Notes: generated by a model not told the origin, from the letters alone. A stretch of DNA of 64,000 nucleotides from Theropithecus gelada (GCF_003255815.1 NC_037686.1:54409888-54473887); one strand, 5' to 3'. Shown: positions 32,713 through 45,243, counted from the first letter of the stretch. A program made the numbers and translations.

Positions 32713-33249
32713 GAACAAGAGCACTCCATCAATATACCCTTGCACACCAAGATATTAAGATAATTTTTCTAAGCTCTCTCTTTTGAAAAAGATCAACTGC
32801 TGTGATAGAATATTCACAGAGCTATTGCCAGAATGAAGAGCTCAATCAAGTGTAAATGGTTTGGTAAACAAACTGCCCTTTAAAAGATGTCATCCAACAA
32901 TTTAACAAGTATAATTGCCTATTAATTCAAGGCACTAGGTAGCTATATTTTTCTAATAAAGTATTATTGCTGAACCAAACCAAATCACCCTTATGTATAA
33001 GAACTTAAGGTTTAGTTAGGTTTTCAATCTTGGGGTGGAGTGCGGTCTTTACAAGCAAGACCTGAAACTCATAAGCCACAAAGGAAAAATGTGCAGATGT
33101 GACTATGTAATAATGATAATGATGATAATAATATAATCATAATAATAAGGGAGGCATCTTTCTGGCAATAACAAATGAAGCAAACAAACAAAATCAAATT
33201 AAAAGATGAGACAGTGAGAAAATACCGTATCAGGTAGAAGATATTAAGT
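32713..33249. other. unassigned, with (TAA/TGA)n run
   Basis: AT-rich sequence. A (AATAATGAT)-type simple repeat lies at about 33105-33150. Nothing else recognised. Confidence 0.45.
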
Positions 33250-33960
33250 TATTGTCCATACTATTCAAAGACCTATAAATCAAAGAAAAAGACCAAAAAA
33301 TGACAGGGAAAGACAGATGGGGAATAGAAACAGGGAATTCACATAAGAAATACAAATGGCCCAAAAATATGTGAAAAGATATTCCACCTACTAAAGTAAT
33401 AAAAATCTAAAATATAGCATTTTTCTCTTTAAAAAAATTTAAGTGTGCGGGGAAAACTAGAAGTTTTATATACTGTTAGCAGGCATATAAATTGATATGG
33501 AATTTTTGTTTTAGAAGGCATTTTTTCAGTGTCTTTTAAAATGTATCATATGCACACCTAGTAAGCTAACAAGTTCACATCTACAAACTTAGTCTACAAT
33601 AATGTTTACACATGAACACACCAATATGAATACAAAGGGAATGATCAAGTAAATTATGGTACATCTGTTTAGTAAGTCATATGTACCTATTAAGAAAAAT
33701 GAAATACCACTAGAAATCCGGGTCTTAAAAATGCTGTGATACATTGTTAAATGAAAAAACCAAATTGCAGAATGATATATACATATGAACTCATTCCATT
33801 TATACAAAAACTTTATGAAGATAGACAAATAGATAAATAGGTGATAGAGTGATCATACACGAGTAGTAAAATGGAATTATACATGCCAACATATTAAGCA
33901 ATGGGATTATCTATTTTCTCATCTTATTTTGTAGTACAGAATTTTTCCAAAAACAACCTG
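33250..33960 (+). mobile_element. L1M 3' end (old), sense
   Basis: 'aatggcccaaaaatatgtga', 'tggtacatctgtttagtaag', 'gtgatacattgttaaatgaa' and 'catatgaactcattccattt' are diverged L1M 3' phrases in order. Confidence 0.65.
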
Positions 33961-34837
33961 TTTTAGGCTTCTCAGATCATCACATAACCTGACAACGGCG
34001 CAAGCTCTTAAAGGTCATGGTCTGGGCCAGTTGTCTCTACACTTCCCACATCCAGCTCAGTGGCTGACACCACAGGGAGGCTCAATAAATGCTGGAGGAG
34101 AGGACGGGGCTTCACACTTCTCCACTGCTAGTGCAGAGGGTAATGTGACTTTATCATGATTCAAGTTCGGCTTGAGTTATACTCTCAGAGCTAAGCTACA
34201 GAAGAGTTTAGAGATAGCAAAAGTGTAAAAGGGTGAAAACTCCCACCGCAAGTCTGTTTCTGGCTTCTCCTCTCCAGATGCTGCAGCAGCAACCACCAAC
34301 CACATCACTCAGCTCATGGAGAGAAAGAGCATTCCCGTTAACCTGACCAGTCTGAAGGCTCTCAACCCTCGTTCATCAAAAAAAGTTCAAAACTAAGGAC
34401 TATCTGATTAAAAAAAAGGGAGGGGGGAGCAACAGAGGGAAAAGGAAAGCAAGAGAGAGGAAATAGAGGGAAGAGAGAGGAAATGAGTCATGGGAAACCA
34501 TAAGGAATTTACTGAGATCACTCAAGAAGAAATTCACAAGATTGTATATTTGCATGTAGAGCAATTCACAGAAAGCCTGGATTGGCCTGGCCTTGTCTCT
34601 TAACTGCTCCTTCTACCGTTAGAAAGGCTTCCTGAAAATGACCACAAATAGATATATCTGTTCTAAGTGAGAGAGTCACACATTAACAAAACAAACTCTT
34701 GGAAATATATCTCCCAATTAGATCTTCAAGTTTTGGCTCACAAGAATGCAGGCCTGTCTACAGGCCTGCCCTACAGATGAATGTCTGACATCCCAATTAC
34801 GTGTCTTATTCTTCAGCCTGGTGTCATATTATCAAAA
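33961..34837. other. mostly unassigned sequence
   Basis: 34055-34100 resembles an ancient SINE/L2 end ('ggctcaataaatgctgg'). A purine-rich run lies at 34405-34490. It contains the weak exon candidate at 34278-34396. Confidence 0.4.
34278..34396 (+). CDS. possible terminal exon fragment (weak)
   Basis: A pyrimidine-rich tract ending in AG (about 34256-34277, 'ctggcttctcctctccag') is followed by an open frame of some 39 codons ending in TAA at 34394-34396. The peptide has a polyalanine start, a segment MERKSIPVNLTSLKALNP and a basic end. I know no protein like it, no polyadenylation signal follows closely, and a frame this short can easily arise by chance. No partner exon was seen in the window. 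Confidence 0.12.
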
Positions 34838-35025
34838 GATAATATTTAATCAATGTCTTACTATATGCTATTATTATAAAGTGTTTGGGTATATCAACTT
34901 TCAATCTTCATTATAGCCCTATAAGGTATGTATAAAGTAGGAGCCTCATTCTACAATTGTGGAAGTACTTGTGTGGTTAAGTAACCTCCCCAAGATCACA
35001 CAACTAGTAAGTAGGACTTCTTAGA
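34838..35025 (-). mobile_element. MIR, antisense
   Basis: 'agccctataaggtatgtata', 'ggttaagtaacctccccaag' and 'atcacacaactagtaagta' are the reverse of the MIR body. Confidence 0.83.
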
Positions 35026-35032
35026 CAGTGTT

Positions 35033-35265
35033 CCTCAAACTGCAAGTGCAATCAAGTCACCTAGGCATCTTGTTTTATTAACATCCCGATTCTAGCTCAG
35101 GAAGTCTGGGGCGGGGCTTGAGGTTCTGCATTTCTTTATTTTCTTTACATTTTTTCTCTTTTCCACATAACTGTTGTTCAGAAGGAAGATACTGCATTTC
35201 TAACAAGCTCCCAGGGGACGCCAATGCTGCTGGTCCCACAGACCACACTTGAGTCACAAAACTAT
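35033..35265 (+). mobile_element. MER5A (hAT-Charlie) with internal insert
   Basis: 'gttcctcaaactgcaagtgc', 'aatcaagtcacctaggcatc', 'gtctggggcggggcttgagg', 'taacaagctcccaggggac' and 'ggtcccacagaccacacttg' follow the MER5A order. A 56-bp insert at 35136-35191 is flanked by CTGCATTTCT. Confidence 0.88.
35136..35191 (-). mobile_element. short retroinsertion with A-rich tail inside MER5A
   Basis: Exact 10-bp repeats CTGCATTTCT at 35126-35135 and 35192-35201 flank 56 bp. Read on the minus strand the insert ends A-rich ('aaaaaatgtaaagaaaataa') and the junction hexamer is AGAAAT, as in L1-machinery integration. The body is too short to identify. Confidence 0.6.
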
Positions 35266-37548
35266 AGGACTTAGCCCACCTTAGTTATATCTTCGGAACC
35301 AAGATGCAAGACCAGCTCTGCCAATAACCCCCTGCCTGCCTGTGTACTCCAAGAACATAGATTAACCTCTTCGTTTACAAGGAAAGATTAGGAGAGGATA
35401 GTCTCTGGATAGTGTCCATCTGTATTGTTTAATAAATATTGCAAAACTGTAACCACTGCTATGCTGGGCCATACTGAGTACCCAGGCCCTAAGTCACATG
35501 CATCCAATAAATACTCATGAGAATTCTAAACTAGGCAGTGGGAGTTATAAGAGTTAAGAAGACAATCCTTGTCTGCATGGAGATTACAGTATTCTGTGGA
35601 ATAAAAGGATACAGCCCTACAGTGTCATACTCTCTATTGCAGAGAAAGAACAGGGCACACAATAGAGATGGCACCCCAAGGAAAGTTACATGTGGGCTGA
35701 GATGAGATGAGCTAGCCCAGTGAAGGTGAAGTGGGGAAGACAGGCAGGCAGAAGAAACAGCAGGAGGGAAGTCCCAGAAGTGAGTGGGGTATTAAAGGCT
35801 ATTGGAAGAAGTTAATTGTGGTTGACCTTCAGACTGAAGGTGAAGGAGTGGGGAAAATAGTTATGAGGCTACAGCAGGACACAGCTCACAATGTATCTCA
35901 AGGGCCCAGCTTCTTAACAAGACCAGTGGTCTACAGATGATGCAAAACCTTTGAGGAGCTTTAAGAAGGCAAGAGGATTTACATTTGTAGAGAGTTAAAG
36001 GGTATAGAATAAAATGTGGGGAGGGTTGGGAGGCCCAAGGTTGAACACAGGGCACCAATTAGAAGTCTGTTGCTATGGTCTATGTTTAAAAAAAAATCAC
36101 AGTGAACTTAGCTGGGATTGCAGCAGTGGAGTTGCAGAGAAAGAGGAAAATTAGAGAGACATTAGAAGAAAGAGAACTAAGTGAACAAATGAAGGATGAG
36201 AAGCTATGAGTGAGAAAATGGCAGTGCTAAAAGATAATTTTTCAAGAAAGATAAAATTATGACTCATTAGGATATAAAATGAACACATGTTAAAGATTTT
36301 ATTTTACTCATGAAGAAGGTACCAGGCAGATGTTATAACTGGATCAAGGGAGAAATTGAAAAACAGACACATTTATAGATCAGGAATATTGAAATGAAGG
36401 TGCAGATGGTGAAACTGGTTTCTTCCACAGTGGGGGAGAACTCAGTTGAATTTCTACAAGATAGGACAGAATTTGCACAGCTATAGCTAAGAATGATTTT
36501 GCATCCCATCAGTTATGTATGGTTTACAGAGTTGTACAATAGCTCCCATAGAATCACATAACTCAGACGGCTGTCTTTAGACAATACATAGTTTTCCGCT
36601 GAAGTCCACATTTTTCCTTGCAGCAGGATAACTCCAAGATGCCTGACTTGGACACCAACGTGGATGTTGTGACTCGTTCTACAGGGAATGTAGGGAGAGA
36701 GCGTTGAGGAGTTGAGGGAGAAACAAGAATGATCAATCGACTTGGTCATATTTCGGTAGTGAACACCTCCACCTGATAGGGGGTTGGTCCTGTTATGATT
36801 TCAAGGATAAATGCATCAGACTCAATGGCTTCAATTTTGGAGAGGCATTGCTTTAAGAGCCTCTCCCTGCTGTCAGACACGTTTGATATTTATTGAGCAC
36901 CATTTCTACCGAGGGTTCTGGGCACGGCACTACGGTTCATTCCCAACAGATCTCTCCTCAAAGAAACTTCCAGTGGGGCTGTTGCAAATTTGGAATGCAT
37001 TTTTCATTAGAAAAAAAATGTCACCAATGTGATCACCTTCCCAACCTAATAAAGCTCTTTTTAAATATTCCTCAATATAGGGATAGGCTTTCAAACCAAA
37101 AGTTGGAAAACATGAAGTATAAATGAATTGTCTTCCATTTATCAAATTGTAGAAAAAGATATATACATTTTTTTAAGTTGTTAGTTTTATGACTTCTATG
37201 TATCAAAAATAATTAAACTGATTGAAGCTTAAGGCTGTGGTGGATACTTCAAATCATACAGCTGCTTAGATGGAGAATGCAATTTTAATAGTATATATTG
37301 ATTTCTTTTTTACTAAGTAAAGCTATATGATGTACTAGTAATTAAACATAATTAGAAAACAGGAATATGAGAAGGGAGTGGGAATTGTTTACGCACATTC
37401 TGGAAGAAATTCTGGGTTTCTCAGTCTCTGCACCTCTCTATTCCTCACAGAAAGTGACATCTGACCCTTACTGGCAAGCCCAGCCCCATCTTCAGTCAAG
37501 GAGGCTCTTAAATAGGGGCGTTTGGGTTCCTCTAGGTTACCATAAGTT
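35266..37548. other. no recognisable gene or repeat
   Basis: More than 2 kb of unassigned, probably ancient sequence. 36885-36925 has an MIR/L2-like 'atttattgagcacc...ctgggcac' string. Open frames here (36513-37145) overlap on both strands and look random. Confidence 0.4.
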
Positions 37549-37848
37549 CTTTTTTGAGACAGGATCTTGCTCTGTCACCAGACCTGGAGTGCAGTGGCAC
37601 CATCATAGCTCCCTGCAGCCTCCTGGGTTCAAGTTATCCTACCATCTCAGCCTCCTGAGTAGTCGGGACTACAGGCAAGAGTCACCAAGCCTGGCTCATT
37701 TTTAAGTTCTTTTTTTTTTTTTTTTTAACATAGAAATGGGGTCTCACTATGTTGCCCAGGCTGATCTCAAACTCCTGTGGTCAAGCAGTCCTCCTGCCTC
37801 TGCCCACCAGAGTAGTGGGGTTACAGGTGTGAGCTACTACGTCAGCCA
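37549..37848 (-). mobile_element. AluJ, antisense
   Basis: Both reversed arms with a T-rich linker at 37709-37727 and old substitutions. 'ccataagttct' and 'ccataaattct' flank it at 37541 and 37850. Confidence 0.9.
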
Positions 37849-38570
37849 CCATAAATTCTGAATCCTGAATCCTGCCACATAAGCATGGGCTGCAGAGGAA
37901 CTGGAGTTCAAGGTCTGTAAACAAGATTTGCCTTGCTCTTTCCAGTCTGAACGTTTCAGCTCAACCCCAGAGATCACGGCCCTGCTCCTTGTTGATGCAC
38001 TTCCCTGAGATCCACAGCCAATCCTGCTGGACTTTGAGTATTGCCTCCCCCATCCTCCTCTGTCATGCTCTGCCTGCCTGTTAGAACATCCTGACCCCAA
38101 GGGTCAGGCCTATCTACCCACCCCGTGCTGAGTGCCTGCCAGGACTCTGGTCAACGTTCTTTGTATCTTTGAGTTGCTCTGTCCTGGACAGCACACCAAA
38201 TCTCAGCCCAACAGCAGCCACTGGGCCGCCACCACGCAGCAATGTCATTCTAGTGGCCAGCTCTAAAGATTGGTTCTGTCCAACTGCTTCTCTGCCCACA
38301 GTTCACTTTGTCATGTCTGCCTTCACTCTGAAAATCCAGTTAATAGCAATATTATTTAGACAATGGTAAATATTGTCTAAATTTCCATCAAAATCAAAGT
38401 CTGCCCTTTTTTTGCATAGACTCATATACTATGGAAACATCAAGGGATGTTGAAAGTCTTTGGTTCAAGTTTGCTTATTCTTTGCCCAAGAGATTTGTTA
38501 AGTTTGACTTTTCGCAGTTTGTGCTATATAAAAAAATGCATTGTTTTTGTTTTATAAAATTAATTTTAAG
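37849..38570. other. no recognisable feature
   Basis: Unassigned, moderately GC-rich at 37860-38290. Overlapping short open frames on both strands lack domain evidence. Confidence 0.4.
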
Positions 38571-38868
38571 GCGAGGCATGGTGGCTCATGCCTATAATCT
38601 CAGCACTTTGGGAGGCCGAGGTGGGCGGTCAGGAGTTCGAGACCAGCCTGGCCAACATGGTGAAACCCTGTCTCTACTAAAAATACAAAAATTAGCCGGG
38701 TATGCTGGCAGGCACCTGTAATCCTAGCTGCTTGGGAAGCTGAGGCAGGAGAATCACTTGAACCCGGGAGGAAGAGGTTGCAGTGAGCTGAGATCGTGGC
38801 ATTGCACTCCAGCCTGGGTGACTAGAGTGAGACTTTGTCTAAAATAATAATAACAATAATAATAATTT
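38571..38868 (+). mobile_element. AluS, sense, with (AAT)n tail
   Basis: Full Alu with a small deletion in the left arm (the usual 'atcacctgaggtcaggag' is shortened to 'ggtcaggag' near 38627). The tail is composed of AATAATAAC units. Confidence 0.92.
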
Positions 38869-39029
38869 CAGATGGAATATTCACCCTTCTCCCCAACATT
38901 AAATATCTGTTTTCCCCTTGTAGGTATATAAGTATGTGTGTGTACATGCACATGTGTGTACTTACTGAATGCTTATTGAAATTAATTACATTGGGGGAAC
39001 AGTTCCTCTTCTCTTGATCTTTCTTTCAT
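38869..39029. other. short TG-rich stretch
   Basis: 'tatgtgtgtgtacatgcaca' near 38934; otherwise unassigned. Confidence 0.4.
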
Positions 39030-39270
39030 AATAACAACAGGTAACACTGACTGAGCCCTTACAATGAGCTAGACACTGTGCAAGTGCTTCCCATGAATTC
39101 TCATTCAAGCCATCTAACATCAGTCCTCTGATTAGCTCCAATTGTTGGACGAGAAATCTGTTGCTTAGAGATAAAGCTGTTTACCAAGCTTCACAATTCA
39201 CATGGAGCAGAGCAAAATTAGAATCCAAGTCACTGACTCTGAATTTTCTAAATCTCAACCTCATGTATGC
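39030..39270 (-). mobile_element. MIR, antisense
   Basis: 'actgagcccttacaatgagc', 'agacactgtgcaagtgcttc' and 'aattagaatccaagtcactg' are the reverse of MIR 3' to core. Confidence 0.72.
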
Positions 39271-39420
39271 ACGCCCACCCTTGGCAGGGTGCCTGGTACA
39301 TAGAGGGCTCTCAGTACCTGTTTGTCAAGTAAATAAATGCTTAACCCCTCCCTTAGTTAGGATTTGATGCTGACTAACACAGATTATATTTCTACTTTGT
39401 ACCAGTCACTCAGCCACTGT

Positions 39421-39738
39421 GGTTTTTTTTGTTTGTTTGTTTTTTGTTTTTTTTTTTAAGATAGTCTTACTCTGTCACCCAGGCTGGAGTGCGGTGGCAC
39501 AATCTCAGCTCACTACAACCTCCGCCTCCCAGGTTCAAGCAATTTTTGGGCCTCAGTCTCCCAAGTAGCTGGGATTACAGGCACCTACCACCACGTCTGG
39601 CTAATTTTTGTATTTTCAGTAGAGATGGGGTTTCACCATGTTGGTCAGGCTGATCTTGAACTCCTGACCTCAAGTGATGCGCCCACCTCAGCCTCCCAAA
39701 GTGCTGGGATTACAGGTGTGAGATACCATGCCTGGCCA
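39421..39738 (-). mobile_element. AluS, antisense
   Basis: Full reverse Alu with a TTTG/T-rich tail. CAGCCACT flanks it at about 39412-39419 and 39738-39745. Confidence 0.93.
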
Positions 39739-39745
39739 GCCACTA

Positions 39746-40210
39746 CTTTGACATGAAAAGGTAGTTAACAATTTATCTAAGATAACTTCCATAATTAGAA
39801 ATTAGAAACAATCATTGCATGGCAGAACCAAGTCTGAAACAGACATTTTTTAAATATATATAAAACAGTATCACTGACTCTTAATGTTTATCAGCCATGA
39901 TAACTCGATCATCCTTTTTTGGCTTAGGGAAGACATGATAAAATTAGAGAAAAGGATTTTCTTTTTAATGTAACTGAGGAAAATTGAAAAGAAAAAGAAA
40001 ATCAAAGAGGACATGTAAAAATCCACAGGATTTAATCCCCAGAAGGGATTAAATTCAGATGGGATGCCAAGGAGGAAGTCACTGTTTCCTGCTCAGGTGG
40101 TTAAAAATGTCCTCCCCTTGCCAAAGCAGAGGACGATCACAGGTCACACAAGAGTGTGGCTGCCACAAAGAACCTCAGCCTGGAGGACTCAGGTTACTGG
40201 GAACCTTCCT
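39746..40210. other. no recognisable feature
   Basis: Unassigned sequence. Confidence 0.4.
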
Positions 40211-40420
40211 CAGACACCCAAGAAAGGCAAGGGCTCTGGCTTTGAAACCAGCCCCGCCTGGGTTCAGATTCCATCTCCACTACTTAATGACCACATGACT
40301 TTGATGGGAAACACTGACACCCATCGTATGAGATTACATTGAAGAAACAGTAAGCAGCGTTTCTTTGTATTCAATACATAGTAGCTGTTATGTTTATTAT
40401 TAATTATGACTATTTACTGA
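40211..40420 (+). mobile_element. MIR
   Basis: 'ctggctttgaaaccagcccc', 'cctgggttcagattccatct', 'actacttaatgacc' and 'tcaatacatagtagctgtta' match MIR order; the pyrimidine-rich centre is deleted. Confidence 0.75.
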
Positions 40421-41160
40421 TAATACAGACAACAAGTTTTTAAAACATTTTGAAAAGAAACAAAGCCACCTGTGGAAGTCAATTGACAAAGACCCATTAT
40501 TCAAAGTGCACTGAACATATCTGTTAGAAGCAAACAGAAAAGAGTCCCTCCTAAGAGGCCTAAAACCAAGAAACAAATATTCTTATTCAGATGTCCTGAA
40601 GCAAGCCAATATGGAGTAACCAACCAGCCAAACGAAAATATCCTCAGACCTGGAGGAGGAACAAACTCCAGGCCAAAACCGCTTCTTTGTTGACACAAAT
40701 TAAGGGGTAAAGCCAATTCCTTACTGAAAAAGAATTGACCTTTATAATAGAACTCATCTTCTATCTTCAATAGTTTATCATATATGATATAAAGCCTGTA
40801 CATAATCATTATTCTAGAGTGGTTTCAGCCATTTCCAAATTATTTGTTTGTGTAAGATCCGGAGTTCATAAACCCCTGCAGGTATTTATTCAACCAGAGA
40901 AGCTGCCTGTGGAGCTGACTGGCCTCTCCCAGTCAAGGCCCTGGAGAAGAATGGAAAAACCAGTTCAGCTTATTTCTTTCTGGGAGTGAGACAAGCAGCG
41001 CAGTCATGGGAGAAAGGTCACCTAAAGAGAAACTAACTGAACAGTCAGGGCATAAATCAAAGGGGGAAGAGCCACTTTTTATACATCCCTCTCCATGATT
41101 TTCATGTCCAATTTATCAACAAGTTCTCAATTGTTCCACCAAGAGAGAACTTGAATCCGT
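40421..41160. other. no recognisable feature
   Basis: Unassigned sequence. The minus-strand 102-codon frame at 40501-40809 has no domain and no start context, and looks random. Confidence 0.4.
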
Positions 41161-41166
41161 CACTCT

Positions 41167-41478
41167 CTCTCTTTTTTTTTTCTTCCTTTTTTAGACAGGA
41201 TCTCACTCTGTGGCCCAGGCTGGAGTGTAGTGGCGTTATCACAGTTCATTACAGCCTCAACCTCTCGGGCTCAGGTGATCTTCCCACCTCAGTCTCCCAA
41301 GTAGCTGGGACCACAAGTGAGTACCACCATGCCCAACTAATTTCTCTATTTTTTTTTTATAGGGACAAGGTCTTCCTAGGAGGCCCAGACTGGTCTTGAA
41401 CCCCTGAACTCAAGCAATCCACCCACCTTGGCCTCCCAAAGTGTTAGGATTATAGACTTGACCACCATGCCTGGCCTA
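41167..41478 (-). mobile_element. AluJ, antisense
   Basis: Full reverse Alu with a (CT)n/T tail and diverged arms. Confidence 0.92.
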
Positions 41479-41484
41479 TTGCTC

Positions 41485-41815
41485 TATTTTCATGGCAAAC
41501 ACTTCTCCTGTCTTAGTTCCCTCAAATCAATTCCCCATTCAACAGCTAGAATGACCCTTTTAAATCTAAATGCATCTCATTGCTCTCACTGCTTTGACTC
41601 CCAAACTCTTGATGGCCACGTGGCTCCTATTTAATCCTGTCAGTCACTCTCCTTTCAGTTTCTCAAACAGGCCACTCCCTTGAGGGCCTTCATACAGCTT
41701 GTTCCCTCTCCTTGCAATTCTTTTCTCCTGCCTTCTAACCCCAACCCATCTCAAAAGTGACTTATTTAGGAAGGCCATTGCTGACTGCCCTCATTTAATT
41801 CGGTCTTTCATTTCA
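41485..41815 (+). mobile_element. L2
   Basis: 'tgcatctcattgctctcact', 'gggccttcatacagcttgtt', 'cctctccttgcaattctttt' and 'ggaaggccattgctgactgc' follow the L2 3' order ('cctcagggcctttgcac...ttccctgacca'). Confidence 0.82.
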
Positions 41816-41818
41816 TTT

Positions 41819-42122
41819 CTTTCTTTCTTTTTTTTTTTTGAGACGGAATCTTACTCTTGTCACCCAGGCTGGAGTACAATGGTGTGATATCAATTCACTG
41901 CAACCTCCACCTCCCAGGTTCAAGTGATTCTCCCACCACAGCCTCCTGAGTAGTTGGGATTATAGGCACCCACCACCATACCCAGCCAATTTTTGTGTTT
42001 TTAATAGAGAAAGGGTTTCACCACGTTGGCCAGGCTGGTCTCGAAATCCTGACCTCAGGTGATCTGCCCGCCTCAGCCTCCCAAAGTGCTGTGATTACAG
42101 GCATGAGCCATCTCGCCCAGCC
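41819..42122 (-). mobile_element. AluS, antisense
   Basis: Full reverse Alu. TCATTTCTTT occurs at the left edge (about 41812) and at 42123, within a (CATTT)n-rich neighbourhood. Confidence 0.93.
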
Positions 42123-42164
42123 TCATTTCTTTTTCTTCATTTCATTTATTACAATTTTTAATTT

Positions 42165-42275
42165 TTGTGTTATATGTTTATATGCATATATGTATGCATG
42201 TATGTTATGTTTAGATGTATGTATGCATGTGTATATAATATATACATACATGTATGTATGTCTATGTAAATATTT
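42165..42275. repeat. (ATGT)n microsatellite, imperfect
   Basis: Alternating ATGT, GTAT and ATACAT units for about 110 bp, directly beyond the Alu. Confidence 0.85.
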
Positions 42276-42324
42276 TAAAATATCTGTCTCTCCTTCAAGA
42301 CCTGTAAGTTCTAGGCAAGTAGAA

Positions 42325-42425
42325 AACATCTATTATGCGTATCACCATATACCCAGCACCTATCAGAGTACAATATGCCATGAAGGCAGTCAATAAATAC
42401 GTGTTGAACAATTAAATAAATGAAC
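42325..42425 (+). mobile_element. L2/MIR-type 3' end
   Basis: 'tacccagcacctatcagagt' and 'gtcaataaatacgtgttgaa' followed by AAATAAATGA is the shared ancient LINE/SINE 3' end. Confidence 0.65.
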
Positions 42426-44334
42426 GTGCATGGTTGACTTGAGAGGGAAGAAGGAAGAGGCAGAGATGTACAGTTCATAGCATTAACCACCGGGATAATG
42501 ATTTTTCCTGGGAGAGGAAGACAGTATTTAACCAGTTGTCAACAGATGCAGGAAAATTGAAAAGCAGGTATTTTTATTTAAAACAGAAATTCTACAGTTT
42601 CTTTAACTGTATGGTACATCCCTCACAAAAAGCTAAATGAAGGGATGTCATCACAATTCACAAGTAGAAATTTCTTTTTCCTACAAAGCCACAAGTAGAA
42701 ACACTCCTTATGCTTTTGAACTCAAAAGTGAGATGATCTGATGACAAGAACCAAGAATTTGCTACGAAGAAACAGTGGCATCCTGTTAATTTGTGTGTTT
42801 TCTCTGCTTTCCCAGAACAATAGGCTATTTTTGCCTGTATTTGTGAGTGCTAACCTACCACCCTAAATCTCATTCTTTTAACAGTTGACTTTGTTGCTGA
42901 TTTGCTTTTCACGCCTTTAACTGATAGGCTTGGGAGTAAGCAGAGATAAATACAGGCAGTGTTAAGGATACAGGACTTTGGCCCACTAAAGTGATAACAA
43001 AGACTCCCTTCCAATAAGAACCTTAGAAAAGGGAGAATTGTTTCCAAAATCCCAACCCAACTGTTCTATATTCCAGAAGCTATTAATTTTCTCTGCTCCC
43101 ACCACAGGAAAATGTTTAGTCTCAAGGGAAACAAGCCAATTAGGCAGTTGCTTAAGGGTGAAACCAAAATAAGTCAGGAAATTTTAATGGAGCCACTCAC
43201 TGTTCCTCCTGAAATCTAATGAGGATGGCACTTGAATGGAAATTCAACAGATAGATACTATCGGTGTCGGTCATGGAATGCCATGACATACAGCCTAATG
43301 CAATCCAGCAGTCTGAGGATGGGGGAGAACACTGCCATTGACAATGCTTGGGAAGACAGCCTTAGAAACAGCTTAAGCAGCAAAGGGCAAGTTAGGTAAG
43401 CTGTGAGAACTTGGGCTGTTGGAATCCAGCAATCCAAAGCCATCATCTTCTGTCTCCTTCACATAATGGAATCTCATAAGGTAGAGGACTTTGACCCACT
43501 CCTGCCTGATGAAGCATCCTCAGCCTGCCAGACTTCTCAACTTCTTTACTGATTTCCTGAGAGTCCAGCCCTGCTCAGGTTCTGAAGGGGTTAGGATCAA
43601 AGCAGTAGGATATGTTCAGAATGTGGCAAAATGAAAAGCAGTACAACTTTCTAAAATGTCCAATGAAATGAAAAGGAAAATAAAAAATGTAAGCCTCTTA
43701 AATTGTAAATGGTGTCAACATGCCTTGCAATTTGAAGACTCTTGCCCATTAAAAAGAAAAAAAAATAATGCCCAGAAAGCTGAGTGGTTATGAGATAAAG
43801 TACAGAGAATATGAAAAGTGCTAAGAGAGAAATTAGGCAAGACCTTCATGTTGCTCCCAGTGTGGTGTTATCAGCTCATGCCATGACCCTGGGTCTCTCT
43901 GTCCTCATTGGATTTAATGGCTCTCAAAAGGTTTTGCTGGGCGTACTGATGACCCTAAACATCTCTTGAAAAGTGTTATAAGTAGGACTTCTATAAATTC
44001 CAGCTACCATTAGTTTAATCAATTAAGTCCCAACCCAAAATGGAGAAGAAAGTCATTTTTGTTAGAGTGTAATGATTCAGGACAATTCTACCTGCTTCCC
44101 CCAAAAAGGCATATGCTAAATTATCCTATTTGAATGAGATGGGAAAGTCTGGATGACCAAGCCACCTTCCATGAATGGTGAACATGTCTTGTCAGTCTTC
44201 GTTCAGCAATTCTTTCTGGCTATAGCCAGTCTTTGCCATCCACAAGGTCTGATCTTACACAGAGTAGGTGCCCTCATTGTGCTCCCAGAAACCACTGAAG
44301 GCATAGCTTAAATGTTCCCACTTTTACTTGGCCC
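42426..44334. other. no recognisable gene or repeat
   Basis: Nearly 2 kb without hallmarks of recent repeats. No convincing open frame. Probably very old or unique sequence. Confidence 0.45.
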
Positions 44335-44550
44335 AGTCAGAAGTAAATGCTTCTTCTGATGTAGCCCCATATCCTCTGGGCCAAATGTCTATTTAGCATT
44401 CCCTTTATCATGTTCTCTGCATCTGTGTGTCCTGCTAGGCTAGGGGACCCATGGGACCCAAAATGAGGTCTTCTTTAATCTTATATCCCTTACATTGACC
44501 AGCCTGGCACATAATGGGAACTTGATTCAATTTTTCCTTAATTGAAATGA
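44335..44550 (+). mobile_element. L2-like 3' end (tentative)
   Basis: 'cttatatcccttacattgac' and 'gcctggcacataatgggaac' resemble 'atccctagtgcc...gcctggcacatagtagg'. Diverged. Confidence 0.5.
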
Positions 44551-44562
44551 ATAGAATTGACC

Positions 44563-44580
44563 TTTTTTTTTTTTTTTTTA
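44563..44580 (-). repeat. poly(T) run
   Basis: About 18 T without an attached recognisable element. Confidence 0.6.
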
Positions 44581-44929
44581 ACATAACTCTTTTGCGTTCT
44601 AGACATAATAGCTAAAAACAATATTTTGCTGCTTCAGAATTGGAAAACTGGAAATCTGCCACTGAGGTGAGCAGAAATTTCCACAAGGTTATTTTTCTTC
44701 TTTGACATTAGGAAAGCAGTGTTTCCTGACAATACCACTCTCCCATGTGATGAAAGAGTCTGAGAGTTGGAGCAGGACTGTGTGGGGACAAACAACATTT
44801 TTTGTTGTGACTTTAAACAAATCAAAAGGACTTTTTCAGCCTCCCTAACACAGGTGGCATTCAATTGCTCACATATTTAATGCTGGTATAAACAACAAAA
44901 AAGAAGTGGTTATTTTGTTGCTTAGATTT

Positions 44930-45229
44930 TTTTCTTTTTCTTTTTTTAGACAGAGTTTTTGCTCTGTTGCCCAGGCTGGAGTGCAGTGGCATAATCTCTG
45001 CTCACTGCAACCTCCGCCTCCTGGGTTCGAGTGATTCTTTTGCCTCAGCCTCCCGAGTAGCTGGGATTACAGGTGCCCATCACCATGCCTGGCTGATTTT
45101 TGTATTTTTAGTAGAGACAGGGTTTCACTATGTTGGCCAGGCTGGTCTCAAACTCCTGACCTCAAGTGATCTCCCGGCCTCGGCCTCCCAAGGTTCTGGG
45201 ATTACAGGCATGAGCCACCATACAAGGCC
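44930..45229 (-). mobile_element. AluS, antisense
   Basis: Full reverse Alu. A perfect 14-bp duplication TGTTGCTTAGATTT lies at 44916-44929 and 45230-45243. Confidence 0.95.
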
Positions 45230-45243
45230 TGTTGCTTAGATTT

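Noticed and set aside
41995..42396. 133-codon open frame
   Set aside because: It starts inside an antisense Alu and continues through an (ATGT)n microsatellite, so it is a repeat artefact.
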